Below are positions 1-5,644 of a stretch of 6,723 bases of DNA, in pieces; the stretch's first letter is position 1, and the number at the start of each line of letters is the position of its first letter. Origin of the DNA: Actinomycetota bacterium. GTDB taxonomy: Bacteria; Actinomycetota; Humimicrobiia; Humimicrobiales; Humimicrobiaceae. The notes under the pieces were generated by a model that had not been told where the DNA came from, ran no database searches, and worked only from the letters and a program-made list of their open reading frames with translations. A program made the position numbers and the translations under genes. The stretch spans positions 1 through 6,723 of the forward strand of contig JAQVEM010000073.1 of the NCBI GenBank assembly GCA_028697935.1, given 5' to 3'.

Positions 1-134
1 TCCAGTATCATGGTTGTCGTATCAATACTTATATCACCTGCTATCATCTGTTCTTCCAGCTCATCCCAGAATAGCCCGCGGTCATTTTTAAATTTATTCC
101 AGAGATAATTTATATTCCTGATTAATTTCTGCAT
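1..134 (-). CDS. ftsY: Signal recognition particle receptor FtsY, N-terminal fragment (cut by window edge)
   Basis: Forty-four codons are visible, running off the left edge without a stop. FtsY is the SRP receptor GTPase that docks ribosome-nascent chain complexes at the membrane. The fragment contains the start of the N domain: after a short basic, aromatic leader comes the stretch GLFWDELEEQMIAGDISIDT (residues 20-39), which matches the usual FtsY pattern of an acidic FW(D/E)ELEE helix followed by (A/G)D(I/V)(G/S)(V/I)(E/D)TT. The leader is short, so the acidic A domain found in proteobacterial FtsY is missing, as in many Gram-positive and deep-branching bacteria. The ATG lies inside the 3' end of smc in another frame (41-nt overlap), preceded by AAGGGA at 5-nt spacing, so translation is probably coupled to smc. 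Position directly after rnc-smc supports the call. The GTPase motifs lie outside the window and cannot be checked. Confidence 0.85.
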   Translation of the reverse strand, partial: MQKLIRNINYLWNKFKNDRGLFWDELEEQMIAGDISIDTTTMIL

Positions 135-2466
135 TATTTTCCCTTATTTTTTCACATATTACTTTAGAAATCCCCTGTGGCTGCATTGTAACTCCATAAA
201 TTGTATCCGCAATTTCCATTGTCTTTTTCTGATGCGTTATTAATATTATCTGCTGTTTTTCCGAAAAATTTTTAATAAGTGTTAAAAATCTGCTTATATT
301 AACATCATCCAGAGAAGCATCGACCTCATCAAAAACATAAAATGGTGAAGGATTTATAGAGTATATTGAGAAAAGAAATGCTATAGAAACAAGAGTTTTC
401 TCTCCTCCGGATAGCAGAGATAGATTAACAAATTTATTATTGCCAATATCCACCTTTAGATCAACGCCTATATTATCATAGTCATCATAGCTACCTTCAT
501 TACTCTTTTCAAGTTGCATTTCACCCTCACCCAGAGGAAATAAAATTTTAAAATATTTCCTGAAACATTTATTAATTTCAACAAATTTTTTGTTAAAATC
601 ATCAGAAATCCTTCTATTTATGTTGTCAATTAACTCTTCGAGCTCTTTTTTACCTTCAACAAGATCTCTTTTCTGCTCTGATAAAAAATCGAACCTCTTT
701 TTAATTTTCTTATATTCAATTGCTGCATTAGGATTTATATTACCATATTTTTTTATTTCATTTTTTAACTTTTTTACCTTATTTTCAGATTGGTTTACAT
801 CTGTACTGGGGTTATAACTTTTTAAAATATATTCCACCGATTCCCCATAATTATCCACAATATTTTCTGTTATAGTCTCTACTTTTTCCTTTATCTGCTC
901 CTTTTTAATAACACTCTTATATAAATCACTTTCCAGTTTTATTTTACGTTGATTAAGATTTTCTATCTGACTTTCCAGTTCACTTTTTTTCTTCTGGTTT
1001 TCTATGACAGACTTGTTTTTTTTCTCAAATTCGCAGTAAAGTTCTTTTTTTATGTTTTCCGAAATCGGTAAAAATCTTTTAAGAATTAAATTCATTTTGT
1101 TTGCTCTCACCAGATTAGTAACACATATCTCTTTCAGGCTTTCTATCTTATTTAATTTTTCCTTATCGTCAGAATCATTTTTTTTATCTACCTTAATAGC
1201 TTCTCCAGAAATAGCCGTATCTAATGGAATATCAAGCATTCTCTTTTTCCTTTTCTCAACCATTTCGGATATTTTTTCTACCTCACGAGTAATTAAACTA
1301 ATTTCTCCTTCAATATAGTTCACTGTTTTAAAATCCTGAACTTTCTTCTTTGTATTATCCAGAAATTTGATTAGAAGACTGACAATTTTCTCAAGTTTGC
1401 ATGTAATTTCTTCAAGCAAGGGTATTATATTATCATCTCTGCTGTCTTCATTTCCCACCACTTCTTTTGATTTTTTTTCACTGGCTTTGTAACCGGTATA
1501 ATCAATACTAAACATATTTTTTAATGTTCTGAATACATTTTGCTTACTCTCAATCAGAGCAATGATATTTTTGATATTGTTACTCTCTATGTTAAAACGA
1601 TCAATTTTCTCACGCCATAATTCGAAGTCAGACCTTTCTCCATCTGTAAGTTTTAATAATTCATTCTTTTTGTTTAAAATGTTGCTAATTTCATTTTTAA
1701 CTTTTTCCAGTTCATCATTAGTTTTTTTATAAAAATCATTTTCCCTTTCCCACTCAATATTTAAATTATTTAAACTTGCAATAAAGAGAGAGATTTCTTC
1801 ATTTTTTAACAGGTTAAAAATTTCTGAATATTTCTGTGCTCTTGCTGCCTCAATTTCAAGAGGGTCCATTGTTATTTTTATTTCACCTATTAAATCGTTT
1901 ATTCTGTCAATATCATTTTTCACTTTTTCAAGTTTTGCAAGAGATTTATCTCTCCTGTTTTTATGTTTTGATATTCCCAGTATTTCTTCTATTACAGCTT
2001 TTCTCTCAGCAGGTTTTAGTAGAGCAATTTCATTAATCTGTCCCTGATTTATTATTATATGAAGACCTTTCCCGATTCCACTGTCAGCAATAAGTTCCTG
2101 AATATCTACCAGCCTGCAGGGAGAGGAGTTTATAAAATAATCACTTCCACCTCTTGTATAGACCCTGCGGGTAATTTTAACGTCTCTGAATTCCGTATCA
2201 AATACTTTATTAGAGTTATCAAAAAGGAGGGAAACTTCTGCAATACCCATTTCCTCATTTTTATTCCTAAAAATTACATCTGCCATTGAGTTCCCCCTGA
2301 GTGTTCGGGGGCTTTGTTCACCCAGAACCCAGGATATTGCATCAGCCACATTGCTTTTACCACTCCCGTTAGGTCCAACAATCACACTTATACCTGGCTC
2401 AAAAAAAAGCTGGCTTTTATCTTTAAAAGATTTAAAACCCCTGAGGGTTATATTTTTTAAGTACAA
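94..2466 (-). CDS. smc: Short chromosome segregation/condensin-type SMC ATPase lacking a recognisable hinge
   Basis: SMC proteins are ABC-type ATPases that compact and segregate chromosomes, normally with ScpA/ScpB. The N-terminal head is canonical: Walker A GPNGSGKS at 31-38, the LRG arginine motif at 56-58, a Q-loop around INQGQINEI (139-147), and the KPAERKAVIEEILGISKHK segment leading into the coil. The C-terminal head is also complete: NPNAAIEYK at 578-586, ABC signature LSGGEK at 685-690, Walker B with D713 and catalytic E714, D-loop at 716-721, and H-loop H745. The protein has 790 residues against about 1150-1200 normally. The loss is all in the middle: two arms of roughly 150 residues flank residues about 316-440, which show no glycine-rich SMC hinge and no CxxC zinc hook. 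The start is TTG, because an in-frame TAA lies two codons upstream and the next Met is residue 61, after Walker A. It follows rnc by 24 nt and overlaps ftsY. The ATPase assignment is very secure; ordinary ring-forming SMC behaviour is not. Confidence 0.93.
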   Translation of the reverse strand: MYLKNITLRGFKSFKDKSQLFFEPGISVIVGPNGSGKSNVADAISWVLGEQSPRTLRGNSMADVIFRNKNEEMGIAEVSLLFDNSNKVFDTEFRDVKITRRVYTRGGSDYFINSSPCRLVDIQELIADSGIGKGLHIIINQGQINEIALLKPAERKAVIEEILGISKHKNRRDKSLAKLEKVKNDIDRINDLIGEIKITMDPLEIEAARAQKYSEIFNLLKNEEISLFIASLNNLNIEWERENDFYKKTNDELEKVKNEISNILNKKNELLKLTDGERSDFELWREKIDRFNIESNNIKNIIALIESKQNVFRTLKNMFSIDYTGYKASEKKSKEVVGNEDSRDDNIIPLLEEITCKLEKIVSLLIKFLDNTKKKVQDFKTVNYIEGEISLITREVEKISEMVEKRKKRMLDIPLDTAISGEAIKVDKKNDSDDKEKLNKIESLKEICVTNLVRANKMNLILKRFLPISENIKKELYCEFEKKNKSVIENQKKKSELESQIENLNQRKIKLESDLYKSVIKKEQIKEKVETITENIVDNYGESVEYILKSYNPSTDVNQSENKVKKLKNEIKKYGNINPNAAIEYKKIKKRFDFLSEQKRDLVEGKKELEELIDNINRRISDDFNKKFVEINKCFRKYFKILFPLGEGEMQLEKSNEGSYDDYDNIGVDLKVDIGNNKFVNLSLLSGGEKTLVSIAFLFSIYSINPSPFYVFDEVDASLDDVNISRFLTLIKNFSEKQQIILITHQKKTMEIADTIYGVTMQPQGISKVICEKIRENNAEINQEYKLSLE
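140..145 (-). promoter_or_regulatory. Ribosome binding site of ftsY inside smc
   Basis: AAGGGA lies 5 nt before the ftsY ATG, within the last codons of smc. It decides the ftsY start and implies that ribosomes initiate inside the upstream coding region. Confidence 0.65.
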
Positions 2467-2472
2467 GTTTTA

Positions 2473-2477
2473 CTTCC
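2473..2477 (-). promoter_or_regulatory. Ribosome binding site supporting the TTG start of smc
   Basis: GGAAG lies 6 nt before a TTG codon in the 24-nt gap after rnc. A TAA in frame at 2470-2472 excludes any start further upstream, and starting further downstream would remove the Walker A motif, so TTG is the start. The match to the anti-Shine-Dalgarno sequence is moderate. Confidence 0.65.
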
Positions 2478-2490
2478 AAAAACAAAAATA

Positions 2491-3210
2491 TTATAAATTT
2501 AAATTATATAGTTTCTTCAAAGTATTTTTTGCTGCATTTTGTTCAGAATCTTTTTTACTTTTACCTTTACCCCCTCCGACTACTTTATCATCAATCATTG
2601 CTACAGAATAAAATGATTTATCGTGGTCCGGACCTTCAGACCTGACTAACTCATATTTTACAGGTCTGGAATAATCTGCCTGTATCGCTTCCTGAAGATA
2701 AGTTTTATAGTCTGTGATTTCTGGTGCATTAACATTTTCAATAATTCTATCTTTATATAACTTAATAACCAGGTCAAAAGTAAAATCAATTCCCTTATCA
2801 ATATAGATAGCACCAATCAGAGCTTCTACACTATCAGCCAGAATAGACACTTTTTTTCTGCCCATGCAGGATTCTTCATTCTTACTTAAAAGTATATACC
2901 TGTCTATTTTAATTTCTTTTGCTATCTCAAACAACGTCTTTTCGCTTACAAGGAAAGCTCTTATTTTTGCCATCTTACCTTCAGGAAGGCTTTTATAATT
3001 CTGGTATAAATATGATGTAATTATAAAAGAAAGTACGCTGTCTCCCAAAAATTCAAGTTGCTCATTGCCCCTTGACATAATCTTCTTTTCATTAGCATAA
3101 GACCTGTGTGTCAAACTCTGTAAGTAAATATTTAAATCCTGTACATTAATATTAAGGTTGCCCAGCCAGGTTTTTACTTTTTCTTCAAAAGTTCCTCCAA
3201 TGTCATTCAT
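2491..3210 (-). CDS. rnc: Ribonuclease III
   Basis: RNase III is a cytoplasmic, Mg-dependent, dimeric endonuclease that cuts double-stranded RNA, chiefly rRNA precursors and some mRNAs. At 239 aa it has normal length. The RNase III domain occupies about 8-155: THRSYANE at 34-41, the signature NEQLEFLGDSVL at 49-60 with E53 and D57, then LADSVEALIGAIY at 124-136 with D126 and E129; these four acidic residues match the E. coli catalytic set E41, D45, D114, E117. A double-stranded RNA-binding domain fills about 166-239, with GPDHDKSF and the basic GKGKSKKDSEQNAAKNTL helix near the C-terminus. The ATG is the only standard start available, since an in-frame TAA lies seven codons upstream. Its best Shine-Dalgarno match, AAGGTGG, sits 13 nt away, which is long. 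The gene lies 54 nt after acpP and 24 nt before smc, a common bacterial order. No odd residues were seen. Confidence 0.98.
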   Translation of the reverse strand: MNDIGGTFEEKVKTWLGNLNINVQDLNIYLQSLTHRSYANEKKIMSRGNEQLEFLGDSVLSFIITSYLYQNYKSLPEGKMAKIRAFLVSEKTLFEIAKEIKIDRYILLSKNEESCMGRKKVSILADSVEALIGAIYIDKGIDFTFDLVIKLYKDRIIENVNAPEITDYKTYLQEAIQADYSRPVKYELVRSEGPDHDKSFYSVAMIDDKVVGGGKGKSKKDSEQNAAKNTLKKLYNLNL

Positions 3211-3223
3211 TAAAAGATTTTCG

Positions 3224-3230
3224 CCACCTT
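3224..3230 (-). promoter_or_regulatory. Distant Shine-Dalgarno-like site of rnc
   Basis: AAGGTGG is the only purine-rich match before the rnc ATG but is 13 nt away, against the usual 5-9. No standard in-frame start lies between it and the ATG. Weak or structure-assisted initiation is possible; this is inference. Confidence 0.4.
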
Positions 3231-3264
3231 ACACATTAAAACCTATTCAATTACAATTAAACAA

Positions 3265-3498
3265 CTATTCAGAATAAGTATTAATATAATCAAGAGCATC
3301 TTTTACTGTAATAATCTTCTCAGCATCCTCATCACTTATTTTTATTCCAAACTTGTCCTCAAGTGCCATAATTAACTCAACCAGGTCAAGAGAGTCAGCA
3401 CCAAGGTCATCTACAAATTTACTTTCGGCTTTAATATCCTCCTCTTTGACGCCCAGAACATCAACCAGTACCTCTTTAATTTTGTCAAAATTTTCCAT
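3265..3498 (-). CDS. acpP: Acyl carrier protein
   Basis: ACP carries growing acyl chains on a 4'-phosphopantetheine arm during fatty-acid synthesis and hands acyl groups to PlsX for phospholipid synthesis. At 77 aa it has standard length. The attachment motif DSL is present with Ser36 in the context DDLGADSLDLVEL (30-42), and the following acidic recognition helix and the EDAEKIITVKDALDYI C-terminal segment are typical. The protein is strongly acidic, as expected. The ATG is preceded by AAAGGAG at 5-nt spacing, the best ribosome site in this cluster together with that of the DRTGG gene, which suits a highly expressed small protein. It sits 36 nt after plsX and 54 nt before rnc. The fabD/fabG genes that often separate plsX and acpP are not here. 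A specialised ACP of another pathway is unlikely given this locus. Confidence 0.97.
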   Translation of the reverse strand: MENFDKIKEVLVDVLGVKEEDIKAESKFVDDLGADSLDLVELIMALEDKFGIKISDEDAEKIITVKDALDYINTYSE

Positions 3499-3503
3499 AC
3501 TTA

Positions 3504-3510
3504 CTCCTTT
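3504..3510 (-). promoter_or_regulatory. Strong ribosome binding site of acpP
   Basis: AAAGGAG lies 5 nt before the acpP ATG, at optimal spacing in the 36-nt gap after plsX. It fixes the start and fits high expression of ACP. Confidence 0.75.
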
Positions 3511-3534
3511 GCTATTTCACTTTTTTACACTCAT

Positions 3535-4554
3535 TTAATTTATTTCTTTAATTGCTCTACTGATTATAACAGTAAGGTCTGTTTTTATACTATCTATTGC
3601 AACTTTTACAGCATTTTTAATAGATTTTGATTTGGAACTTCCATGAGAAATAATAACCGGTCTGTTGAGCCCGAGAAGTTGTGCCCCTCCGTATTCTTCA
3701 TAATCAAACTTTTTTTTCATATTTTTTAAAGAATTCATAATACCCAGAGCTGAAATTTTAGCAAGCATACTGGAGGTCAGAATTTGTTTAATTTCTCCAA
3801 AGAATAAATCTGCCATACCTTCAATTGATTTTAGTATTATATTCCCTATAAATCCATCACACACTGCTACATCTGCAGCACCTTTAAATAACTCTCTGCC
3901 CTCGACATTTCCAATAAAATTAATAATAGGACAGTCTTTAAGCAGCTTATAACACTCAACTGTTAGTTCATTCCCCTTTTTTTCTTCACTTCCTACATTA
4001 ACAAGGGCAACTTTAGGATTTTTTACACCTATTATATTTTCAGAATAAATTTTTCCCATTATAGCAAATTGTTTTAAATAAAAGGGTTTGCAATCCATGT
4101 TTGCGCCTGCATCTATTAATACAAATTTTTTATTACCAAGCGGTATTACTACAGCAATAGCAGGTCTCGCTATTCCATCAATTCTTTTTATATTAAAAAG
4201 GGAACATGCCATTACAGCACCGGTATTTCCGGCAGAAATAAATGCGCTATTTGTTTCTCTGGATGCTAATTGAGAACCTATATAAATTGAAGAATTTTGC
4301 TTTTTCTTTAAAACTTCTGAAGGAGAATCATTCATGCTTACTTCCTGATATGCCGGTATAATTTCTATACCATTAAGACTTATACCATTTGATTCCGCTG
4401 ATTTTTTTATTTTATCTGCATCGCCTACCAGACTGATTTTTGCATTGTAAGCTTCTTTTGCTTCTACAGAACCTTTTATAATTTCATCCGGAGCAAAATC
4501 CCCTCCCATTGCATCTATTATAATTGAGCAGTAGTTTGAATTGTTCTGCAACAT
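3535..4554 (-). CDS. plsX: Phosphate acyltransferase PlsX (acyl-ACP:phosphate transacylase)
   Basis: PlsX converts acyl-ACP and phosphate into acyl-phosphate, the acyl donor for PlsY in the first step of phosphatidic acid synthesis; it is a peripheral membrane protein. The 339-residue length is normal. Family motifs appear in order: DAMGGDFAP at 14-22, SAGNTGA at 107-113, VNVGSEEKKGNE at 185-196, GNVEGREL at 215-222, DVAVCDGFIGNIILKSIEG at 228-246, EYGGAQLLGLNRP at 287-299 and HGSS at 304-307. The N-terminus carries about seven more residues before the first strand than many homologues. The ATG has only a TAGG directly abutting it as ribosome site, and no better in-frame standard start exists between it and the TAA eight codons upstream, so translation may depend on coupling to the gene that ends 21 nt before. 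Its direct neighbour acpP supplies the acyl-carrier substrate. Confidence 0.97.
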   Translation of the reverse strand: MLQNNSNYCSIIIDAMGGDFAPDEIIKGSVEAKEAYNAKISLVGDADKIKKSAESNGISLNGIEIIPAYQEVSMNDSPSEVLKKKQNSSIYIGSQLASRETNSAFISAGNTGAVMACSLFNIKRIDGIARPAIAVVIPLGNKKFVLIDAGANMDCKPFYLKQFAIMGKIYSENIIGVKNPKVALVNVGSEEKKGNELTVECYKLLKDCPIINFIGNVEGRELFKGAADVAVCDGFIGNIILKSIEGMADLFFGEIKQILTSSMLAKISALGIMNSLKNMKKKFDYEEYGGAQLLGLNRPVIISHGSSKSKSIKNAVKVAIDSIKTDLTVIISRAIKEIN

Positions 4555-4575
4555 CCTAATTAACCAATTTTGAAC

Positions 4576-5643
4576 TTAATTGCCTTTTGCTATTTCAAGT
4601 AACTTATCTATGTTTATATATTCTCTCATTACTTCAATTATTTTATCAATCTTTTTAATTTCATGAAATCTTACGCGACCAATAATTTCACTGACCTTCT
4701 CCACTGCAGTTAGAGTATCATAATTAACAAGAATCATAGGTACTCCCAGTTCTTCAGCTCTCCCGAGAACTATGCTGCTCGGTTGGAAATTACCGGTAAG
4801 TATCAGGCATTTTGTAGGTGTTTCAAGTGCAGCAAGCTGTACATCAGCTCTGTCTCCTCCGGTTATAACTGCCTTATTTGTTTTTCTCCTGAAAAACTTC
4901 AATGCCTGTTCCTGGCCCATAGCACCCACCATGAATGTTTCTACAAGCTCATCGACTTTATCCCTGGCACATATTATCTGCCCTTCCAGCATTTCAGACA
5001 TTTCCTTTATACTTACAGAGGAAAGAATTTTATCAGAAGTCAAATAGCCAAGGATATCAATACCATTTTTTTCCAAAAATGGTATCACAAGTTGCTCGAG
5101 ATAATCTATCTGGTTTTTTGGAACCCAGTTTATAATTACTCCTGCCAGATATTCCTTCAAAAATTCTCTGGAATAAAGAATCCGATCAACAATTTCATTG
5201 CTGTATTTAACAACCAGTATAGCCCTGGCTTCTAATTTTTTGCAGATTTTATCTGAAGATATTCCTAAAAAGTAGCCGTCCTCTATACTTTTGGCTCCCT
5301 CCATAATAACAATATCTTTACCTTTTTGGATTTTACTATAAGCTTTATAAATTTGATTAATAAATTCCCTGGAAAAATTCTGGTCTTTCAAACCTTCTCT
5401 AATACATTGCTGTGTAAGAACAATCGGACAAATATTTTCAAGCTCTTCCTTTACATCAAGAATGTTTGAAATATATTGCGCATCTTCATCAGTAGTAATA
5501 GCTCCTACTCTGGTTGGCAATGTGCCCACCGGTTTCATGTACCCTACTTTTAGACCCCTTTCTGCAAATAATTTTCCAGTACCAACACACACTGAACTCT
5601 TACCAGAAAAAGGCTTATCAGAAATAAAAAATAATGGAACCAT
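4576..5643 (-). CDS. BioD-like P-loop/DRTGG domain protein, related to the N-terminal region of long phosphotransacetylases
   Basis: This 355-residue protein has the architecture of the non-catalytic N-terminal part of E. coli-type phosphotransacetylase without the catalytic PTA_PTB domain. Residues about 3-205 form a dethiobiotin-synthetase-like P-loop domain: SDKPFSGKSS at 8-17 (Lys15 as P-loop lysine), YMKPVG at 35-40, DEDAQYI at 52-58, IMEGA at 113-117 and a VIPFLEKNGIDILGYLTSD segment at 186-204. Residues about 215-325 form a DRTGG domain with TGGDRADVQLAAL at 261-273 and LTGNFQPS at 282-289. In Pta this region is regulatory; the function of free-standing versions is unproven. The gene starts 1 nt after the acyl-CoA synthetase stop, with its AGGAGG site inside that gene's last codons, so the two products are probably made together. 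A regulatory or nucleotide-sensing partner for the synthetase is a reasonable inference. True BioD is unlikely, because of the DRTGG domain and the absence of biotin genes nearby. Confidence 0.85.
   Translation of the reverse strand: MVPLFFISDKPFSGKSSVCVGTGKLFAERGLKVGYMKPVGTLPTRVGAITTDEDAQYISNILDVKEELENICPIVLTQQCIREGLKDQNFSREFINQIYKAYSKIQKGKDIVIMEGAKSIEDGYFLGISSDKICKKLEARAILVVKYSNEIVDRILYSREFLKEYLAGVIINWVPKNQIDYLEQLVIPFLEKNGIDILGYLTSDKILSSVSIKEMSEMLEGQIICARDKVDELVETFMVGAMGQEQALKFFRRKTNKAVITGGDRADVQLAALETPTKCLILTGNFQPSSIVLGRAEELGVPMILVNYDTLTAVEKVSEIIGRVRFHEIKKIDKIIEVMREYINIDKLLEIAKGN
5060..5085 (-). repeat. Perfect 11-bp inverted repeat with GNRA-type tetraloop inside the DRTGG gene
   Basis: In the transcript AUACCAUUUUU pairs perfectly with AAAAAUGGUAU around a 4-nt loop GGAA, which fits the GNRA tetraloop pattern. 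It falls on the codons for IPFLEKNGI at about residues 187-195, a segment that matches the family pattern at this position, so the protein sequence alone may explain it. No U-tract follows, so it is not an intrinsic terminator. Confidence 0.5.
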
Positions 5644-5644
5644 T

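Noticed and set aside
94..2466. smc as a broken gene or pseudogene because of its length
   Set aside because: Both head halves are complete, with every catalytic motif, in one uninterrupted frame. Decay would be expected to leave stops or lost motifs.
94..2466. The short SMC as a Rad50/SbcC-type protein
   Set aside because: There is no CxxC zinc hook. The C-terminal head motifs (NPNAAIEYK, VFDEVDASLDD, GVTMQPQGISK) and the locus are those of bacterial SMC.
2488..2512. AT-only, near-palindromic stretch at the rnc 3' end as a promoter or terminator
   Set aside because: It is largely explained by the Tyr-Asn-Leu-Asn-Leu codons in AT-rich DNA, has no GC stem, and shows no convincing -35/-10 pair.
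4783..5235. A 150-codon plus-strand open frame opposite the DRTGG gene
   Set aside because: It lies antisense to the motif-bearing BioD-DRTGG gene and shows no domain features of its own.
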